DNA of 64,000 nucleotides from Methylococcus sp. EFPC2 (GCF_016925495.1 NZ_CP070491.1:2914001-2978000), one strand, 5' to 3'. Counted from the stretch's first letter, positions 1-8,499 are shown. Translations and numbers: made by a program. Notes: generated by a model from the letters alone, not told the origin.

Positions 1-615
1 CACTCCGGCTAGGCCCTTAATTTTCGGATGAGTTGCCACGGGCTCGACGGCTGCGCCGGTGACCAGGCAGCGCATCTTGACGGCGGGTTTGGATTTCGGC
101 GCTTTGAGTGTGGCGCGGAAGTCACGCCACCAATCGTGCCAGTCGGTTTGCTCCAGCGGGTTGAGGGAGTCTATTCGGAAGCAAGCCGAGTCCGTGGGTT
201 TGGCTTTCAGCCGGGCCAGATCGGATCGGACTTGATCCATCGTGCCGCTGTCGGCCAACAACCTGACAACACTCTCCAGATACGGCGCGACATCCTTGGC
301 CTGTTGCAACAATCCGACGAAATAGCCATGTTTGGCGCGAAATTTATCCTGGTCCTTCTGCTCCAGATCGTCTTTCCAATAAAGGGCGACAGTCGGTAGA
401 CCGTCAACCAGGAAGTGCGCTCGTGGCGTATCGCCACCGACCAATTCCGGCTGGCTGAGGTTGGGGCTGCTATCAAAGGTCAGACCTTTTTCGTCGCCCA
501 GCGGCACGACGCCGGTGTAGCGTCCTTCCGGGGTACAGGTAATGGCCCATTTGACCGTCTTGCGGGTGAAACCGGGTTCCGACACACCGGCTTGCTTCAG
601 GATGGCGTCAAGCAT
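1..615 (-). CDS. cas8c: Cas8c/Csd1, type I-C Cascade large subunit (3' end outside window)
   Basis: Large subunit of the type I-C Cascade surveillance complex, which binds crRNA-guided target DNA. An open frame of 205 codons starts at the ATG at 615 and runs off the left edge, so only the N-terminal part is seen. It begins MLDAILKQAG and near the edge carries CLVTGAAVEPVATHPKIKGL, the conserved Csd1 segment. The start overlaps the cas5c stop by 8 bp, the usual cas5c-cas8c coupling in type I-C operons. cas7c, cas4, cas1, cas2 and an array would be expected further left, outside the window. The family call is secure; completeness cannot be judged. Confidence 0.88.
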   Translation of the reverse strand, partial: MLDAILKQAGVSEPGFTRKTVKWAITCTPEGRYTGVVPLGDEKGLTFDSSPNLSQPELVGGDTPRAHFLVDGLPTVALYWKDDLEQKDQDKFRAKHGYFVGLLQQAKDVAPYLESVVRLLADSGTMDQVRSDLARLKAKPTDSACFRIDSLNPLEQTDWHDWWRDFRATLKAPKSKPAVKMRCLVTGAAVEPVATHPKIKGLAGV

Positions 616-1348
616 GGGCTTCTTCCTCCACCGCTTTCAAAACCGCAGGCTCGTCATAAGCCGGTACGTCCATGACACCTTTGCGTAGTTGAGCGTGAAA
701 TACGCTGATACTGGGCTCTGCCTGATTGTCGTTGTCAGCACCGAGGTCGAATACGTCATAGAGCACGTAACCCAGATCGAGGCAGATATCGAAAGGCTCG
801 GGATTCGGCTGCTCGGCTTCCACCAATGCAAAGTACGCAGGAAACTCCCGGCAACCGAAATACGGTTGCTGAAAACACTGGCCGTTGCGGGCACGGCGCT
901 CGAACTGAGCATCGAAGCCGCGCACATCCTGACCTGTCGCCCGGAAGTGCAAATGGGCATGGAGCCGGTAGCGAACATTCTTCAATGCCATGGTTTGGCG
1001 CTGAGTGCGGCCTTTTTGGTCGGTCCCCAACTGGTCGCGGTCGCCGTCCGCCCACAAGGGTTCCGGCTCGGCCCGCCTTTCTCTCCAGCGCAGGATGGTG
1101 CTATCGCCCGGCGCCTTATCTTTCACCTCGTTACGGCGCAAGGCGATGTAGTTGGGTGGACTGAGCAGTTCGACCTTTTCCACCTGCCAGTAGAAGCCGT
1201 AGGACTTCTTCCAGTAGATTGCGTCGAAAATGCCTCGGGCGGCCGAAGGGGTGATGATGGGATAGCTGTAGCGCTCGACCTTCATCTCCGGCCGGGTGAA
1301 ACAAGCGAAATCGCCCCAGACGTCCAGACAGTGGGTTTTTCCTCGCAT
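608..1348 (-). CDS. cas5c: Cas5c (Cas5d), type I-C pre-crRNA endonuclease
   Basis: In type I-C systems Cas5 replaces Cas6: it cuts the repeat RNA and then holds the 5' handle of the crRNA in Cascade. The 246-residue product starts MRGKTHCLDVWGDFACFTRP and contains PSAARGIFDAIYWK, typical of Cas5d. The open frame extends upstream to 1588, but that extension (MWRYSLDV...) does not look like Cas5, so the start is placed at 1348; an ATG at 1360 is an alternative. It is followed by cas8c with an 8 bp overlap. Unusually, cas3 does not lie directly upstream: about 0.7 kb of non-cas sequence intervenes, so cas5c probably needs its own promoter or long read-through. Confidence 0.88.
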   Translation of the reverse strand: MRGKTHCLDVWGDFACFTRPEMKVERYSYPIITPSAARGIFDAIYWKKSYGFYWQVEKVELLSPPNYIALRRNEVKDKAPGDSTILRWRERRAEPEPLWADGDRDQLGTDQKGRTQRQTMALKNVRYRLHAHLHFRATGQDVRGFDAQFERRARNGQCFQQPYFGCREFPAYFALVEAEQPNPEPFDICLDLGYVLYDVFDLGADNDNQAEPSISVFHAQLRKGVMDVPAYDEPAVLKAVEEEAHA

Positions 1349-1360
1349 CACATTCTCCAT

Positions 1361-1823
1361 TTTGCGTTGATGTGCGGATTTCGCAGGAACTAACTCATGG
1401 CCGGCTCCTGCGGCAAAATTCAGTTTCAATGGCGCAACAAATAGACTAAAGCGCAGGAGGCCAAGAGCAATGTGTAAAACCGACCGGGCGGCAAACGCAA
1501 CAACAACAGCCGAAGCTCTCGCAAGCTCTTCCAATGCATCTGGAGACCTTTCAACGTGACTGAAGACGTCAAGACTGTAGCGCCACAAAATTCAGTCGTC
1601 AATTTTTTTGTCTCTGAAGTTGTTCTTAAATTCCATTGCACCATGAAGTAAGATACGATTTGTAGCACTCCCTGATCAAGGCATTGTCACCAGGCTCTGT
1701 ACCTTGATTAACCCATTAGGGAGTGGATTGAAACTCTGACGCTGTACTTAGTGGCAATATGGGCAGGAGCTTGTCGCTTCTGCCCCTTCGATACCTACGA
1801 AGCCAACCCAGTGCCTTTTTGAA
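1361..1823. other. Intervening sequence in the cas operon, no intact gene
   Basis: About 460 bp between cas5c and a decayed antitoxin gene. The only open frames are short and unlike known proteins, and the sequence is more AT-rich than the flanking cas genes. It contains a motif resembling the 3' end of a CRISPR repeat (1723-1734) and a 10 bp-stem hairpin (arms 1761-1770 and 1776-1785, loop of 5). It looks like residue of an old insertion, but no insertion sequence ends were recognised. Confidence 0.5.
1703..1734 (+). repeat. Lone CRISPR-repeat-like motif
   Basis: The 12 bases GTGGATTGAAAC at 1723-1734 equal the conserved 3' end of many type I-C repeats. They are preceded by a short CCC-ATTA-GGG inverted repeat (from 1712), whereas canonical I-C repeats have a longer GC stem. 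Only one copy is seen and there is no second repeat at spacer distance, so this could be a degenerate orphan repeat or chance. Confidence 0.3.
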
Positions 1824-2042
1824 ATGAACTCCACCCTATTGACCGAAATCTTGAATCTCAGTGTTCCGGATCGCATTCGCCTGGTCGAAGTCTTATGAGA
1901 TAGCATCGCCAAAGACGCAAGCGCGATCCCGTTGACCGATTGGCAACGGCGGGAACTGAATGCCTGCCTAGAGGAATTCCGCGTTGATCCCGAAAGTGGC
2001 AAACCATGGCCACAAATCAAGTCGAGCCTTTTGGAAGGATGA
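1824..2042 (+). pseudogene. Decayed addiction-module antitoxin (TIGR02574-like), in-frame TGA
   Basis: Reading from the ATG at 1824 gives MNSTLLTEILNLSVPDRIRL, then VEVL, a stop, and DSIAKDASAIPLTDWQRREL, ending LEEFRVDPESGKPWPQIKSS and a TGA at 2040-2042. This matches the short 'addiction module component' antitoxin family, whose members read roughly LSVxERIxLVExIWDSI and then PLTxxQRxELxxRLxExxxDPxxG. The TGA at 1896-1898 stands where the family has Trp (TGG), so one base change broke the gene. No RelE/ParE-like toxin gene follows: the frame ends 41 bp before the cas3 stop, which lies on the opposite strand. The stop splits it into short pieces, so it is easily missed. Confidence 0.7.
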
Positions 2043-2082
2043 TCGTAATTTCGGTGTCAGCTCACTCATTAGCAAAGCATTC

Positions 2083-4380
2083 TCACCCGATCCAAAGATT
2101 CAAGCTCTTCGGCGGCCGATAGCCCAACACCGGGTGATAATGCTCGGATACGGTCGCGATGAACCAGTCTTCGTTTCTGCTCCTACCACGCTGCCGCTTG
2201 CTTACTACCGGGATCAAGCCGTCCCAAACCACATCATCCTGCTTCGGACGGAACAGACTGACTACAAGAGGCCTAGCTTGCTTGATCCAGCAAGCGGTTA
2301 ATCCTTCCTCATCGGCCATGTCCGATAACTGCCGGAAAATCTCCATGTCATCCTGATACGGCACGACGACGTTAATCGTGTCTTGGTCAATCAAGCGGTA
2401 TTCGTGCGCGGTTTCAGGGAATGCTCCGGCCTTGATGTATTCCTCGATTTGCCGGGTCTTTTTCGAGTGTTCCGGCCTGCCAATGTCGTAAAGCTCGCGG
2501 TAGTAGGCAGTGATGAAATCGGGATTATCCAAATCCAGTCCGACCTTCCGGTGTCGTTCCAGCCACATGGCAGTGACTTGTGCTGCCTGGGCATAGGCTC
2601 CCGGCGGATAAGCGGCATCCTCCGGCATGAACACATGCACTTGCCCCATATCCAGCCTGCCTTCGCGATTGCAACGGCCGGCTGCCTGGATGATGGCGTC
2701 CAAGGGTCCGTGCGCACGCCAAACGACAGGAAAATCAACGTCGACTCCGGCCTCTATGCACTGGGTCGCGATCATACGAACGGGAAGACGTGCCTTGAGA
2801 CGCTTACGGACTTCCGTCAATACGGCTTGCCGGTGCGCGGCACAAAGGTTGGTAGACAACTGGAAAGTGCCTTCATCGGCCATCGCCTCCCATAAAGCCT
2901 GGGCGTGCCTTTTCAAATTGACGACGCATAACGCCTGAGGTTGCTCAAGCAGTCGCTCGGCCAACTCATTCCAGGACAGCATTTCGCCGGCCTCGGGCCA
3001 ATAAACTTCGACCCTCCTCATGGGCGCGAACAACGTGCTGGGATTCGACACGATCGGCCTGGGCTTCCAGCCTTGCGACGAGTGCATTCGGACCGCCTCG
3101 TGCAGATGCTCGAATGCCGGTTGGGTGGCGGTGGAAAACACCACGCTGGAGTCGTGGTCATGCGCCAAATGGGACAAGGCGGCGAGTGACGGAACCGCCA
3201 GCGAGGGGGGCAGGGTTTGCACCTCATCGAACAGGATGACGGATTGCCTTAACCGATGCAGTTTGCGGCAGGCTGAAGGCCGGTTGGAAAATAGCGACTC
3301 CAGCGCTTGTACGCTGGTCGTGATAATCAGCGGCGCATCCCAGTTTTCCGACAACAGACGACGCCGGCGTTCGGTACTGTCATCCTCATTGTCGCTCTTG
3401 TGCCCTTCACTCCCTCGGCCGGCCAAGGAGTGGTGTTCCAGGACATAATCCGGGCCGAAATGGGGAGCAAAGATTTCCCGGTAAATCCTCGCGGTTTGCT
3501 CGATGATACTGAGATAGGGAATGACCATGACCACTCGGCGCAATCCATGTCGCCGGGCATGGGCGAGAGCGAAGGCGAGCATAGCCAGGGTTTTGCCGCT
3601 GCCGGTCGGCGCCGTCAGCGTGAACAGGCCGGGGTCCTGTTCGGCGGCATCCAGGCAAGCGGTGCGCAATGCTGCGCGGGTTAAGGCCACTTTCTCATCC
3701 GATTCGGACTGTTTCGCAAGCTTCTCGATATGTTCCAGCAGAATGTTCAATGCTTGCTCGGCGTGTAACGCCGGTCCGGCGGTCCGATAAGCCTTACCCT
3801 CTCTATTGCCATTGAAATGGGCTTCGGTATCGAGAAAGTCGGCGTCAACCAGAGCCGAAAACAGCATGCGTATATCAAGCATCCTTGGCAGATCGCTGCA
3901 AAGTTCCATTCCACATAGGGTTCGGTCAGGCTTCGCCAGGTTCAAGCCGTCCGCGCTCAAGCGCGACTTCAGCTCCGGCAGGCTGGCATGGCTCAAAGCC
4001 AGTTGTAGAGGATGCTTGGCTAGCAGCCTTTCCGGCTGCAGCGCGCTTAGCCAAGCATCTTTGCTCTGGCAGAGCTCCTGCAGACCTATGTGATGCCCTT
4101 GTATGGCCAAAGCGGCGGCCATGGAGCCATATTCCGACAACGCCATCCAGGCACCCGCCGACCAATGGTCCAACCCTTGGTCTTCACCACGCAACCTCGC
4201 CTGAAACCGTTCACCGTACTTGCCCAGATCATGCAGCAGTCCGGCCAATTCGGCTTCGCTGCGCAGTGATGAATCTCCGGCGAATTCGCCGGCCAAGCGG
4301 CTGACGCAACGGAGATGCTCCGCCAGAGCATGTCGGTCGCCTACTCCGTTCTGGCTATGGGCGTAATAGATTTCTTCCAT
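2083..4380 (-). CDS. cas3: Cas3, HD nuclease-helicase of type I-C CRISPR system
   Basis: Recruited by Cascade to nick and degrade target DNA. The 765-residue protein has an N-terminal HD nuclease (His22, then LLHDLGKYGERF with the HD pair at 50-51) followed by an SF2 helicase with Walker A TAPTGSGKT (256-264) and the DEVQ box (385-388, within LFDEVQTL), characteristic of Cas3. Length is normal and no catalytic residue seems lost. The start at 4380 is chosen over the upstream ATG at 4407 because AAGGAA lies at the right distance before MEEIYYAHSQ. It is the first cas gene and lies 101 bp downstream of the WYL regulator gene, same strand. The usual direct junction with cas5c is broken by about 0.7 kb. 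Confidence 0.95.
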   Translation of the reverse strand: MEEIYYAHSQNGVGDRHALAEHLRCVSRLAGEFAGDSSLRSEAELAGLLHDLGKYGERFQARLRGEDQGLDHWSAGAWMALSEYGSMAAALAIQGHHIGLQELCQSKDAWLSALQPERLLAKHPLQLALSHASLPELKSRLSADGLNLAKPDRTLCGMELCSDLPRMLDIRMLFSALVDADFLDTEAHFNGNREGKAYRTAGPALHAEQALNILLEHIEKLAKQSESDEKVALTRAALRTACLDAAEQDPGLFTLTAPTGSGKTLAMLAFALAHARRHGLRRVVMVIPYLSIIEQTARIYREIFAPHFGPDYVLEHHSLAGRGSEGHKSDNEDDSTERRRRLLSENWDAPLIITTSVQALESLFSNRPSACRKLHRLRQSVILFDEVQTLPPSLAVPSLAALSHLAHDHDSSVVFSTATQPAFEHLHEAVRMHSSQGWKPRPIVSNPSTLFAPMRRVEVYWPEAGEMLSWNELAERLLEQPQALCVVNLKRHAQALWEAMADEGTFQLSTNLCAAHRQAVLTEVRKRLKARLPVRMIATQCIEAGVDVDFPVVWRAHGPLDAIIQAAGRCNREGRLDMGQVHVFMPEDAAYPPGAYAQAAQVTAMWLERHRKVGLDLDNPDFITAYYRELYDIGRPEHSKKTRQIEEYIKAGAFPETAHEYRLIDQDTINVVVPYQDDMEIFRQLSDMADEEGLTACWIKQARPLVVSLFRPKQDDVVWDGLIPVVSKRQRGRSRNEDWFIATVSEHYHPVLGYRPPKSLNLWIG

Positions 4381-4481
4381 TCGATATTCCTTGTCGGATG
4401 CTGTCAATAAAGCGGCCTACGAGCTTGAGGCGAATGCTACCCCACCCACTGCCTCAAAACCTGAGCCTGTAAATCCCGGTT

Positions 4482-5453
4482 TCACGAATATTTTTCCAGC
4501 GCGGATTTCAGGCGGGTTATGACGGCGGTGCGCAGTTCCGGTGGGGCTATGACTTCCACGTCGGGGCCGTGTTTGAGGATGTCCATGATGAGTTCGGTGG
4601 GGTTGCCGTAGGGGATTTCGAGCTGGTAGCGGCCGTCGGGGAGCCAGGTTCCGCGCTGTTGCGGGTGCCAGTGTTCGTCGGCGACCCAGCGGGCGCATTC
4701 GGCGCTGAAGCGGAGTTGCGCGACGGTCTGCGCGGGGCCGGCGAAGATGCCGTAGCTGGCGGCGTAGTGGGCGTCGAGTTCGGGGTCTGAAATAGCCTGC
4801 GCGGGCTGCTCCAACAACTCGGCCTGAAGGATGCGTTCGACGGCGAAGCAACGCAGTTCTTCGCGGCTGTGGCACCAAGCGTCCAGATACCAGTTGTCGC
4901 GGTAATGGCTGAGACGCTGCGGCGAAACTTCCCGCGTCTCGCGCCGGTCGCTGCCGCGGCTGTGATAGTCGATGCTCAGCCGCCGCTGTTGCAGTACGGC
5001 TTCGGCGCAGAGGGAAAACCAGCGTCCCGGTTTGCCGCGCTGGCCCAATGGGAGGATGCGGATGCATCGGCGCAGTTCTTCACCATCGCTTTCGCCGTGG
5101 CCACCGAGCAGGGCTTGTACCCGACTGCGCAGGGGCGCCAGGGCTTCGTTGAGCACGCCGGTTTCCAGGGTTTCCAGATAGCGGTCGATCACCAGTAGCG
5201 CGTTGAGTTCTTCCGCGGTGAAGAACAGGAAAGGCAGGTCGGTTTTGTGCCGCTCGGGGTGTAAATAGTGGTAGCCCTTGCGCCGCCGGTCATAGGGAAT
5301 CGGGTCGCAGGTGAGGTTGCGCAATTCCTCGATCACGCGGTTGATGGTCGCCCGCGAGCACTGCAGGCTGTCGACAATGGTGCGGTGGGATACCGGATGC
5401 TGATGGCCGAGCAGAAGGCGGTGCAAGCGGCAGATGCGGGTGAATTTTTCCAT
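4482..5453 (-). CDS. WYL-domain transcriptional regulator
   Basis: A 323-residue regulator: an N-terminal winged helix-turn-helix (VSHRTIVDSLQCSRATINRV, residues about 20-45) and a C-terminal WYL ligand-sensing region, ending in the WCX-type extension. WYL proteins near CRISPR or other defence loci often act as repressors, sometimes sensing nucleic acid or nucleotides. The gene lies directly upstream of cas3 on the same strand, which suggests control of, or co-transcription with, the cas genes. The start ATG at 5453 has AAGGAC upstream. The family is clear; the link to cas control is inferred from position. Confidence 0.85.
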   Translation of the reverse strand: MEKFTRICRLHRLLLGHQHPVSHRTIVDSLQCSRATINRVIEELRNLTCDPIPYDRRRKGYHYLHPERHKTDLPFLFFTAEELNALLVIDRYLETLETGVLNEALAPLRSRVQALLGGHGESDGEELRRCIRILPLGQRGKPGRWFSLCAEAVLQQRRLSIDYHSRGSDRRETREVSPQRLSHYRDNWYLDAWCHSREELRCFAVERILQAELLEQPAQAISDPELDAHYAASYGIFAGPAQTVAQLRFSAECARWVADEHWHPQQRGTWLPDGRYQLEIPYGNPTELIMDILKHGPDVEVIAPPELRTAVITRLKSALEKYS

Positions 5454-5524
5454 GGCGGGTCCTTAGTCCTGCGCCTGATTTCCGTTGCCGGCGTTCATGC
5501 CGGGTTTTCGATCGCGGGGTCTTA

Positions 5525-5558
5525 GCCGATGGGCACGCCTACGGCTTTGCCCATCCTA
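5525..5558. repeat. REP-like palindrome after the Wzt-like gene
   Basis: Arms GATGGGCA (5528-5535) and TGCCCATC (5548-5555) form a perfect 8 bp stem with a 12 base loop, just past the stop of the minus-strand ABC ATPase gene. No T-tract follows, so it is a poor intrinsic terminator. GTAGGATGGGCAAAGCC...GCCCATC-like palindromes are dispersed in many proteobacterial genomes. Only one copy was noticed here. Confidence 0.4.
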
Positions 5559-6779
5559 CTCCGGGGTTTCGAACCGCGCTTCCAAAGCCACCAGGCCGGA
5601 ATATTCGCCGGTTTGGACCTGAGCGACCGGCAGATCGAGCAAGTCCCGGCCGTAGGCTAGCCATTCCCCGTTCGGGCCCAGGAAACCGGCCGACAGGTGA
5701 TAGACGCCGGCGGTAAGGGATAGGAACGGCAGGGTCAGGCGCAGCTTGCCCGAACCACGCTCGAGCGCGAAGCTGAGGTTTGCGAGCCGGGAGTCGATGC
5801 TGCCGATGAGTACCCGGCCGAGGTTGCGTACGTGCACGATGAGCGCGGCTTCGCTTATCGGGGCATAGGCGTCGTAAGCCAGTTCCAGCACGAGTTCTCC
5901 TCCGGTGCGGGCAACCGCCTCGTCCTTGCGGCGCACTGGTTGGAGGGAACGGATGGCGACCAGATCGCTCCGGACGGGCGGTGGCGGCGGACTGACACCC
6001 AGCGGCTTGAGGCTGCGATCGAGGTAGCCGATGACCGCATGATATTGGTAGAACAAGGCGTCCGGATCGCCCAATGCGACCTGGCGGCCGTCAAACAGGA
6101 GCAGGCAGCGATCGGCGATCTGGCGCATGTTCATTTCCGAATGCGAAACGAACACGATGGCGGTGCCTTGTTGCTTGAGCCAGGCGAGGCGATCGAGGCA
6201 ACGCAGCTGAAAAGCGATGTCGCCCACCGCCAGCACCTCGTCGATCAGTAGCAAGTCCATAGTCGCGCAAGTGGCGATGGCGAATTCCAGCCGAGCGTAC
6301 ATGCCGTCGGAATAGGTTTTCACCGGGGCATCGATGGCGCGTTCCAGTTCGGCGAACGCGACGATCTCGTCGACCCGCCGGTCGATGTCGAGCTTGTCCA
6401 GGCCCAGCTGCGAGCACCGGAGATAGATGTTCTCCCGCCCGCTGAATTGCGGTTGCAGTCCGCTGCCGAGGCGGATGAGCGAGAGCGCCGCGCCCTCCGC
6501 CCTCACCTGCCCGCGGTCCGGCCGGTATTCGCGGTTGATAAGTCTCAACAGGGTGCTCTTGCCCGCGCCGTTGGGGCCGATCAGGCCCAGGCACTCGCCT
6601 TGCCTCAGTTCGAAGCTGATGTCCTGCAGGGCCCAGAATTCGTCGGGCCTCAGATCATTGCCAGGTTTCAGGTGCAACCGCTTGCGCAGAAAGTCGGCAA
6701 GACCGTAGAACAAACCACTGTGCCAGGAACGGCGGAATTTTTTGCCGAGATGGTCGGCGTGGACGATGACGGAGGACAC
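5556..6779 (-). CDS. Wzt/TagH-like ABC transporter ATPase for polysaccharide export
   Basis: ATP-binding subunit of an ABC-2 type exporter that moves lipid-linked polysaccharide across the inner membrane. The 407-residue protein has Walker A LIGPNGAGKS (67-76), an ABC signature region reading YSDGMYARL, and Walker B DLLLIDEVLAVGD. A C-terminal region of about 150 residues resembles the glycan-recognition domain of Wzt (from about residue 265). The permease Wzm, normally adjacent, is absent from both sides: the neighbours are the WYL regulator and a divergent CarS-like gene. The partner must be encoded elsewhere, or this is a remnant of a surface polysaccharide locus. Family confident, substrate unknown. 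Confidence 0.85.
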   Translation of the reverse strand: MSSVIVHADHLGKKFRRSWHSGLFYGLADFLRKRLHLKPGNDLRPDEFWALQDISFELRQGECLGLIGPNGAGKSTLLRLINREYRPDRGQVRAEGAALSLIRLGSGLQPQFSGRENIYLRCSQLGLDKLDIDRRVDEIVAFAELERAIDAPVKTYSDGMYARLEFAIATCATMDLLLIDEVLAVGDIAFQLRCLDRLAWLKQQGTAIVFVSHSEMNMRQIADRCLLLFDGRQVALGDPDALFYQYHAVIGYLDRSLKPLGVSPPPPPVRSDLVAIRSLQPVRRKDEAVARTGGELVLELAYDAYAPISEAALIVHVRNLGRVLIGSIDSRLANLSFALERGSGKLRLTLPFLSLTAGVYHLSAGFLGPNGEWLAYGRDLLDLPVAQVQTGEYSGLVALEARFETPE

Positions 6780-7034
6780 GAAAATTCCCGGGTTAAAAAC
6801 AGTAGTCGGATATTCAGGGTAAAGACGAGGCGGGGCCCTGGCTCATCCTTCATTTTCCCACGCGGCGTTGAGGATGACCGAGTTCCCGTAGCGTTTCAAT
6901 TGCACGGGACGGTGCCCACCCGGTCGACGGACCGGGTTTGACGCATAGTGCCCCGCCTCCTATGCTGATGCGCCGAATCCACCCACGACCTACCACGCCT
7001 CACGCCGCCAGCCCTTACCGACAGGGACCGCCCC

Positions 7035-7514
7035 ATGCTTTACGCACGGATACTCCTGCTGCTTTTCATTGCCAACGGCATCCCCATACTGATCGCCCGC
7101 CTATTGGGCACGCGTGGCGACCATGCACTGGACGGCGGTAAAACCTGGCGTGACGGACGGCCGATATTCGGGCCGTCCAAGACCTGGCGCGGGGTGCTGG
7201 GCTCGCTGCTTTTTACCCCGCTGCTCGCGCCCTGGCTGGGATTCTCGCCCTGGACGGGGCTGCTGGTCGCGGGCGCGACCATGGCCGGCGATTTGTTTTC
7301 CAGTTTCTGCAAGCGCCGGCTCGGCATCGCCTCCAGCGGCATGGCCCTGGGGCTGGACCAGATCCCCGAGGCGCTTTTCCCATTATTGTTATTCCGCGGG
7401 GAATGGGGCTTGGCGGCTGGGGATATCGTCGAACTGGTCGGCGCCTTTCTGATATGGGAACTGGTGCTCTCGCGCCTGCTCTACTGGCTGCACATCCGCA
7501 AGCAGCCGTATTGA
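7035..7514 (+). CDS. CarS-like CDP-alcohol synthase (DUF46), membrane protein
   Basis: A 159-residue integral membrane protein with about four membrane segments, resembling the CDP-archaeol synthase (CarS) family, which uses CTP to activate isoprenoid ether lipids in archaea and is related to CdsA. Family segments visible are GGKTWRDGRPIFGPSKTWRG, then GATMAGDLFSSFCKRRLGI and ALGLDQIPEALFPLL. Bacterial members exist, but their substrate is not established as far as I know. The stop is directly followed by a convergent metallophosphoesterase gene. No lipid or isoprenoid gene is adjacent, so the activated alcohol cannot be guessed from context. Confidence 0.78.
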   Translation: MLYARILLLLFIANGIPILIARLLGTRGDHALDGGKTWRDGRPIFGPSKTWRGVLGSLLFTPLLAPWLGFSPWTGLLVAGATMAGDLFSSFCKRRLGIASSGMALGLDQIPEALFPLLLFRGEWGLAAGDIVELVGAFLIWELVLSRLLYWLHIRKQPY

Positions 7515-7515
7515 T

Positions 7516-8499
7516 TCATCCGCGCCGCAGGGTGTGCAGGGTGATTTCCGGAGGACAGTTCAGGCGCACGTCGACGATGCAGGATCCCGAACCCACCGAG
7601 GTATAGCCGAGCAGATCGCGGTAACGCCAGCCTCCCGCGCAATAGGCGCGCGGGGCATTGGCGTTGAGCATCAGTGGTATCCCGCCGGGCAGGCAGATTT
7701 GCCCACCGTGAGTGTGGCCGCTCAGCATGATGTCGAAATGGGCATAGGCCGCGTGCCGGTACATTTCCGGCGAATGCGAAAGCAGCACGGACACGGCTTC
7801 ATCGGGGAGCGAATCCGAGGCCTTTTCCAGGTTTTCAGCCCGGTAATAATGGGGATCATCGATGCCGGCCAAATAAATGGATAGGCCGGAACGCTCCAGC
7901 GCAATCGACTCGTTCAGCAGCATCCGAATGCCCATGTCTTCCAAACTGGGCACCATGCGGATGGTGTCGTGGTTCCCCAGTATGCCGTAGACGGGGCCTG
8001 TGGCCAGCAGCAGGGGCATGAGCCGGCTCATGCCCTCCAAAGCCGCCTGATAAGGACCGAGCGTCTTGGCGCGATAATCGCCGGTGATGACGCAGGCATC
8101 CCAGCCGTCGACCCGCTCCACCGTCGCAATGAGCGCATCGGTCATGTCCGGCGCGCTGTCCAAATGCAGGTCGCTAAGCTGCAGCAAGGTGTAGCCATCG
8201 AAGGCCTCGGGCAGGTGCGGTAGGATGAATTCGTGACGCCGTATCTGCACGTCCCGCGCATTGCGCCGGCCGCGCCCATGCAAGCCGGTGCCGATCAGGG
8301 CGAGCCGGATGCAGGTGTGGATGGAAAACCAGTTCTCGATATGGAAAAAGGTGCGGCCGAAACCGAAAGCCCGGGCCTCGAAATCGTGTTCTATCCCCAG
8401 GCGCTGGTCGAGATGGCAACGGCCCACGCGCTCGGCGAGGCGCTGATAGGCCCAAGCCTCGATAGGTGGACAGCGGTAGTGATCGAAAGAAGGTTTCAT
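7516..8499 (-). CDS. Calcineurin-like metallophosphoesterase (YaeI/YkuE type)
   Basis: Binuclear-metal phosphoesterase of about 327 residues. Metal ligand motifs appear in order: SDLHLD, TGDY, GNHD, SHSPE and GHTHGGQ. The GHTHGGQ ending and a hydrophobic region near the N-terminus (ENWFSIHTCIRLALIG) fit the YaeI/YkuE group, membrane-associated enzymes some of which hydrolyse lipid A-type substrates such as UDP-diacylglucosamine. Start ATG 8499 is taken; a GTG at 8514 is possible and neither has a strong ribosome site. It converges on the CarS-like gene and lies divergent from RNase P RNA. Substrate not inferable. Confidence 0.85.
   Translation of the reverse strand: MKPSFDHYRCPPIEAWAYQRLAERVGRCHLDQRLGIEHDFEARAFGFGRTFFHIENWFSIHTCIRLALIGTGLHGRGRRNARDVQIRRHEFILPHLPEAFDGYTLLQLSDLHLDSAPDMTDALIATVERVDGWDACVITGDYRAKTLGPYQAALEGMSRLMPLLLATGPVYGILGNHDTIRMVPSLEDMGIRMLLNESIALERSGLSIYLAGIDDPHYYRAENLEKASDSLPDEAVSVLLSHSPEMYRHAAYAHFDIMLSGHTHGGQICLPGGIPLMLNANAPRAYCAGGWRYRDLLGYTSVGSGSCIVDVRLNCPPEITLHTLRRG

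Noticed and set aside
1426-1668. 80-codon minus-strand open frame between cas3 and cas5c
   Set aside because: No ribosome site or family; composition like random AT-richer DNA.
1-5453. CRISPR array
   Set aside because: No set of repeats with spacers is present; only one 12-base repeat-like end was found. The array is presumably left of the window.
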